A stretch of DNA of 37,507 nt from Candidatus Rifleibacteriota bacterium (GTDB lineage: Bacteria > Riflebacteria > Ozemobacteria > Ozemobacterales > Ozemobacteraceae). The notes beneath the pieces were generated by a model. The model saw only the letters and a list, made by a program, of their open reading frames with translations. It searched no databases and was not told the DNA's origin. The stretch covers positions 1 to 37,507 of the forward strand of contig JAKJFO010000019.1 of NCBI GenBank assembly GCA_022704885.1, written 5' to 3'. This document shows positions 33,867 through 37,507 of the stretch, one piece after another. The position numbers and the translations under genes are program-made. The number at the start of each line of letters is the position of its first letter. The first letter of the stretch is position 1.

Positions 33867-34766
33867 ATGATCATAATTCAACTTCTGGGCGGACTTGGGA
33901 ACCAGATGTTTCAGTATGCACTAGGTCGCCAGCTTGCTGTGCTGAACAATTCTGAGCTTAAATTTGATATTACAGGGTTTACCAGAGATCCATTGCGCAA
34001 GTACAGTCTGAACTGTTTCAGTCTACCAGAGAATATTGCTTCTGATTCAGAGATTATCCAGATCAAATATGGGCATCGCAGTCAAGTTCTGGCGAGGGTA
34101 TGCGACTTTCTGAATCGCGGTTTACGCCGTATTATAGGCCGGAAACCGATAAAAGCAAGCAGCTATCTGATTGAAAAACAGATTTTCTGCTTTGACAGTA
34201 AAATATTGAAACAAAGAAGTCAGCTGTATCTTGAAGGTTACTGGCAGGCTCACGGTTACTTTTCAGGTATAAGGAAAATTCTGCAGAAAGAATTCTCCCT
34301 CAGAAGCGATCCTGCCCGAGAAAATATGCAGCTGCTGGAACAGATAAAAAGCTGTAACGCAGTGTCATTACACGTCAGACGAGGCGATTATTACAGCGAC
34401 CCTGGCACCAGCAGATTATATGCCTGCTGCAATTCGGATTACTACAAAACGGCAATAGATCAAATCAAAAGCATGCTGGGAAACCCAACCTTCTTTGTTT
34501 TTTCCGATGAGCCTGACTGGGCTGAATCAGGTCTCGATCTTGATAACAAAGTAATCGTGAGAGCTAACGGCCCGGAAAGAGCTCATGAAGATCTTCGCCT
34601 GATGCAGAATTGTCGCCACCACATTATTGCCAACAGTTCGTTCAGCTGGTGGGGTGCATGGTTGAATGAGAATCCCGACAAAATAGTAATCGCGCCCAAA
34701 ACCTGGATAAACCTTGCAAATACAGACACCAGAGACCTGATTCCAGAAAGCTGGATTCGACTATGA
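33867..34766 (+). CDS. GT11 alpha-1,2-fucosyltransferase-like protein
   Basis: Transfers fucose from GDP-fucose to a glycan, cytoplasmic side. The 299-residue product starts with the typical MIIIQLLGGLGNQMFQYALG, has the GDP-binding HVRRGDYY motif (H169-D174), FVFSDEPDWA, and the C-terminal motif HHIIANSSFSWWGAWLN. These are the conserved GT11 motifs, and the length is usual. It is the first gene of the locus and ends with a four-base ATGA overlap with the GT2 gene. The base composition is clearly richer in A+T than genes to the left, in keeping with a polysaccharide region that may have been acquired. Confidence 0.93.
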   Translation: MIIIQLLGGLGNQMFQYALGRQLAVLNNSELKFDITGFTRDPLRKYSLNCFSLPENIASDSEIIQIKYGHRSQVLARVCDFLNRGLRRIIGRKPIKASSYLIEKQIFCFDSKILKQRSQLYLEGYWQAHGYFSGIRKILQKEFSLRSDPARENMQLLEQIKSCNAVSLHVRRGDYYSDPGTSRLYACCNSDYYKTAIDQIKSMLGNPTFFVFSDEPDWAESGLDLDNKVIVRANGPERAHEDLRLMQNCRHHIIANSSFSWWGAWLNENPDKIVIAPKTWINLANTDTRDLIPESWIRL

Positions 34767-35797
34767 CCAACAAGCCGCTGGTTTCATTTGTGATGCCTGT
34801 TTACAACGCAGAGCCTTTTCTTCAGGAGAGCCTAAAATCCATTTCAGCTCAAACATTCAAAGATTGGGAGCTTATCGTAATCGATGACGGATCGACAGAC
34901 AAGAGCGGAAATATCCTGGAAAATCATGCCGCCGATGATAACAGAATCAGACTCGTCAGACATGAAAACAAAGGGCTGGTAAGGACTCTTAACGAAGGCA
35001 TAAGCATGGCATGCGGGAAATGGATCGCACGCATGGATGCAGATGATATCTGCCTGCCGGATCGGCTCGAAAAGCAACTGGGATGGGCAATAGAACAAAA
35101 TGCTCAGGTATGTGGTGGCGGAATCGAAAGGCTTGGAGTTGCAGGCAAGCATTCATGGATCTTTCCGACAAGCTGCGAGGGAATATATGCCTGGCTTCTG
35201 TTCAGACCGGCATTTGCGCACCCCACTGTGATCATGTATAGAGAAACAGCACTGAAATTTCCTTACAGTGAAGAGTTTTCATGTGCGCAGGACTATGAAC
35301 TCTGGACCCGAATGGCTCTCAACCAGGTAAAAATGACCAATTACCCCGGCACAGTTTTGCAATACCGCATCCACGAGCAACAGATTTCTCATGCCAGAAA
35401 GCAGCAACAGACAGACATGCGAATGGAGATCACCAGAAGATACTGGCAAAAGAGCGGTTTCAGCCGAGACCTGCTTTTTACACCATCAGTGTTCGATGAA
35501 AGCATAACTCCTTCAAAAGAAGATTTTCTACTGGCGGCGAAAGTCTTTAAGCGAATTGCCGGTCGCATGACTGACAATCAGGCAGCTGCTGCGTTACTGC
35601 ATCATCAGATATGGTTCATTTACCGATCGGTTGATCTTGGCTTCCATACTGTTGCGCCGAAACTTCGCGGCATGAAAATATCGGGTGCAAAAAAGCTGGC
35701 AATTGCCTTGCTCAGCATCTTTCACGCAGGGAGAGTAATTGGCTATTTCCGCAATGCAGGCTGGATTCGAAATTTGCCACTGAACTGGTTTTTTTGA
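34763..35797 (+). CDS. GT2 family glycosyltransferase
   Basis: A 344-residue GT-A fold sugar transferase. Seen are VSFVMPVYNAEPFLQESL, VIDDGSTD (D41/D42) and the DXD in RMDADD (D92/D94), all typical for nucleotide-sugar and metal binding; CAQDYELW supplies the later ED-like acidic motif. No membrane helices, so it acts at the inner face of the inner membrane. The sugar cannot be predicted. It is coupled to the fucosyltransferase gene by overlap; 48 bases separate it from the GT4 gene. Confidence 0.93.
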   Translation: MTNKPLVSFVMPVYNAEPFLQESLKSISAQTFKDWELIVIDDGSTDKSGNILENHAADDNRIRLVRHENKGLVRTLNEGISMACGKWIARMDADDICLPDRLEKQLGWAIEQNAQVCGGGIERLGVAGKHSWIFPTSCEGIYAWLLFRPAFAHPTVIMYRETALKFPYSEEFSCAQDYELWTRMALNQVKMTNYPGTVLQYRIHEQQISHARKQQQTDMRMEITRRYWQKSGFSRDLLFTPSVFDESITPSKEDFLLAAKVFKRIAGRMTDNQAAAALLHHQIWFIYRSVDLGFHTVAPKLRGMKISGAKKLAIALLSIFHAGRVIGYFRNAGWIRNLPLNWFF

Positions 35798-35845
35798 TGC
35801 ATCTATGTGAGCGACAAAGAAGAAGTTAACGAACAAGGCAATCAT

Positions 35846-36976
35846 ATGAAGAAAATCTGTTATGTTGCAACAATACCCCATGTAGTCTTTTCGTTTCTGA
35901 GCGGGCACATCGAAGCTGCGGCAAGAGATTTTGACGTGTCCGTCATCAGCCACCCGACAGACGCCAATCTTCTGGCGAGTCTTCCTTGCCGGCATATCTC
36001 ACTGAATATTCAACGTAAAATCGCTCCATATAACGATCTGCAAGCACTTTTTCAGATGATAAAAATTTTCCGCAGAGAAAGATATGCAATTGTTCACTCA
36101 ATAATGCCTAAAACCGGACTCCTCAGTATGTCGGCCGGTCGCCTGACCGGCATTCAATGCCGCATTCACACTTATACCGGGCAGGTATGGGCTACCCGAA
36201 AAGGTATTAACCGGAGTTTTCTCAAATCATTCGACAGGCTCATCGCAGGCCTGGCCACCCATACGCTTGCCGACAGCGAATCACAGCGACAGTTCCTTAT
36301 CACGGAAGGCATTCTGAAGGAAAAGCAATGTTCGGTAATAGGCAACGGGTCTATCTGTGGAGTTGACGTTACCAGATTCTGCCCTGATTCCGGGGCAAGA
36401 CAAGCCATTCGTGACGTTCTTAAAATCAGTCCGGATGCTACCATAATTCTCTTTCTGGGGCGCCTGAACAAAGACAAGGGAATGCTTGATCTGGCGCAGG
36501 CATTTGGCCAAATTGCATCAGAGAGGAAAAATATCTTTCTGTTACTTGTCGGTGCAGAAGAAGATGTGTCATATGACCAGATACAGGCAATATGTGGAGA
36601 TGATGCAGACAGATTGCGAAGAATTTTATTCACCTCAACGCCTGAACAATACATGGCTGCTTCAGATATTTTCTGTCTGCCAAGTTATCGGGAAGGTTTC
36701 GGACAAACGATTATCGAGGCAGCGGCCTGTCGAGTTCCCACAGTCGCAACCCGAATATATGGAATAACAGATGCTGTTGAAGAAAATCAGACCGGCCTTC
36801 TTATAGAAGCGGGAGCGGTAGATCAGCTGACGCAAGCGTTACTTCAACTGGTTGATAATCCGTTAATTCGTTCCCGTATGGGTGAGACGGCAAAAGCAAG
36901 GGCAGAAAAACTATTCTGCAGCAGCGATGTGACCGGGGCCCTGATCAGACTTTATCACAGCATGCTGCAACTTTGA
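35846..36976 (+). CDS. GT4 family glycosyltransferase
   Basis: A 376-residue GT-B fold transferase. The C-terminal nucleotide-sugar domain shows LGRLNKDKGMLDLAQAF, the ExxxxxxxE motif in YREGFGQTIIEAAACR, and GLLIEAGAVDQL. The N-terminal half has HTYTGQVWATRKG, common in transferases of O-antigen and capsule loci. I begin at ATG 35846 (MKKICYVATI), with AAGG seven bases before; a GTG at 35807 in the same frame would add 13 polar residues. The linkage and sugar are unknown. It lies directly before the polyprenyl-phosphate transferase gene. Confidence 0.92.
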   Translation: MKKICYVATIPHVVFSFLSGHIEAAARDFDVSVISHPTDANLLASLPCRHISLNIQRKIAPYNDLQALFQMIKIFRRERYAIVHSIMPKTGLLSMSAGRLTGIQCRIHTYTGQVWATRKGINRSFLKSFDRLIAGLATHTLADSESQRQFLITEGILKEKQCSVIGNGSICGVDVTRFCPDSGARQAIRDVLKISPDATIILFLGRLNKDKGMLDLAQAFGQIASERKNIFLLLVGAEEDVSYDQIQAICGDDADRLRRILFTSTPEQYMAASDIFCLPSYREGFGQTIIEAAACRVPTVATRIYGITDAVEENQTGLLIEAGAVDQLTQALLQLVDNPLIRSRMGETAKARAEKLFCSSDVTGALIRLYHSMLQL

Positions 36977-37088
36977 AGCCGTTCTTTCATCAGGTGCTAA
37001 CAGGTTCAGGCACGATTTCCCCCGCAGATGACAAATTGCCTGATAAATGTTAACCTTGCGATTCATAAACTGTGCAGGGAAAGCATTC

Positions 37089-37507
37089 ATGCCGCATACC
37101 AACATATTGATGGAGATACCATTTCTACTGGTTGTCGTCTGCATGGTCACAACCATCATATCCAGCATTGGTTGCGGCTTCATGCGCTACGTCTCGATCA
37201 AAAAGTCTGTTTTCATGGATATCCCCAATCAGCGCAGTTCACATGAGCAACCGATGCCAAGAGCAGGCGGGGCTCCCATGGCTATTTCGGCAATCGTCGC
37301 CATTACCCTGCTGAGTCTTATCAGACCTCATCTCCTGCCAACGAAGTGGTTGTTCGCAATTACTATTGGTGGAGGCATCGTCGCCTGGATCGGCTGGCTT
37401 GACGACAGATCGTCTCTTTCAGCAAAAACAAGGTTCATGGTACACATCATTTCTGCCGCCTGGGCGGTAAACTGGCTTTTGCCGGCTGAGACAAGCCTTA
37501 CTGTTAA
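37089..37507 (+). CDS. WecA/TagO-type polyprenyl-phosphate sugar-1-phosphate transferase, 3' partial
   Basis: The first 139 residues of a membrane enzyme that joins a sugar-phosphate from a UDP-sugar to undecaprenyl phosphate, the first step of lipid-linked glycan synthesis. Family marks are DIPNQRSSHEQPMPRAGG (about 44-61), which includes the typical HxxPxPRxGG pattern, and GWLDDRSSLSAKTRF (102-116), the Asp-rich loop. Three hydrophobic segments are visible (about 10-30, 62-80, 85-104). The frame is open to the right edge. ATG 37089 has AGGGA about eight bases upstream. It starts after a 112-base gap in which I see no gene. Confidence 0.9.
   Translation, partial: MPHTNILMEIPFLLVVVCMVTTIISSIGCGFMRYVSIKKSVFMDIPNQRSSHEQPMPRAGGAPMAISAIVAITLLSLIRPHLLPTKWLFAITIGGGIVAWIGWLDDRSSLSAKTRFMVHIISAAWAVNWLLPAETSLTV

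Overview
The window is a dense, typically bacterial stretch of about 37.5 kb. It holds 30 protein-coding genes, no rRNA, tRNA, CRISPR array or transposase that I can see, and no gene-free stretch longer than 300 bases. The largest gaps are 1318-1567 and 33670-33866, and both carry promoters and inverted repeats. Genes for a DsbD-type thiol reductase with a periplasmic domain, an O-antigen ligase-like protein, a lipoprotein and many signal peptides point to a Gram-negative (diderm) cell. Long GAF-domain signalling proteins, TPR and HEAT proteins and a pilin-like fragment fused to TPRs suggest an environmental, probably little-cultured lineage. I cannot name the phylum from the sequence; a Riflebacteria-like or similar deep lineage is only a guess.

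Left part (1-12.1 kb): the end of holA (DNA polymerase III delta) converges on rpsT (ribosomal protein S20), with a hairpin terminator between them. A strong sigma-70-like promoter at 1501-1529 then drives a five-gene operon. Its first three genes are multi-GAF proteins ending in a PP2C/SpoIIE phosphatase, a GGDEF diguanylate cyclase and an HD-GYP phosphodiesterase, joined by short overlaps. They are followed by a tRNA nucleotidyltransferase with an N-terminal degenerate DHH domain plus CBS domains, and by a site-2 protease.

Middle part (12.1-27.4 kb): on the minus strand lie ferritin and an operon of a secreted Cys/His protein, rarA and an HD-domain protein. A divergent promoter region feeds an O-antigen ligase-like gene, which converges on a small membrane protein. 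On the plus strand, a DUF885 peptidase-like gene and a HIT protein are followed by a seven-gene operon: a secreted protein, a membrane protein, a small protein, a zinc-ribbon/membrane/TPR protein, an exported TPR/pilin-like protein, NAD kinase and DsbD. This operon is the most unfamiliar assembly in the window and looks devoted to the cell envelope.

Right part (27.4-37.5 kb): four minus-strand genes encode a NIF3-like protein, a GH114-like TIM-barrel protein, a TPR-transglutaminase lipoprotein and a 908-residue HEAT/disordered/helical protein. A dispersed-repeat-like element sits at 29048-29080. The window ends in a polysaccharide locus on the plus strand, visibly richer in A+T: fucosyltransferase (GT11), GT2, GT4, and the first part of a WecA/TagO-type polyprenyl-phosphate sugar-phosphate transferase that runs off the end. 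Together with the O-antigen ligase-like gene this indicates synthesis of a lipid-linked surface polysaccharide.
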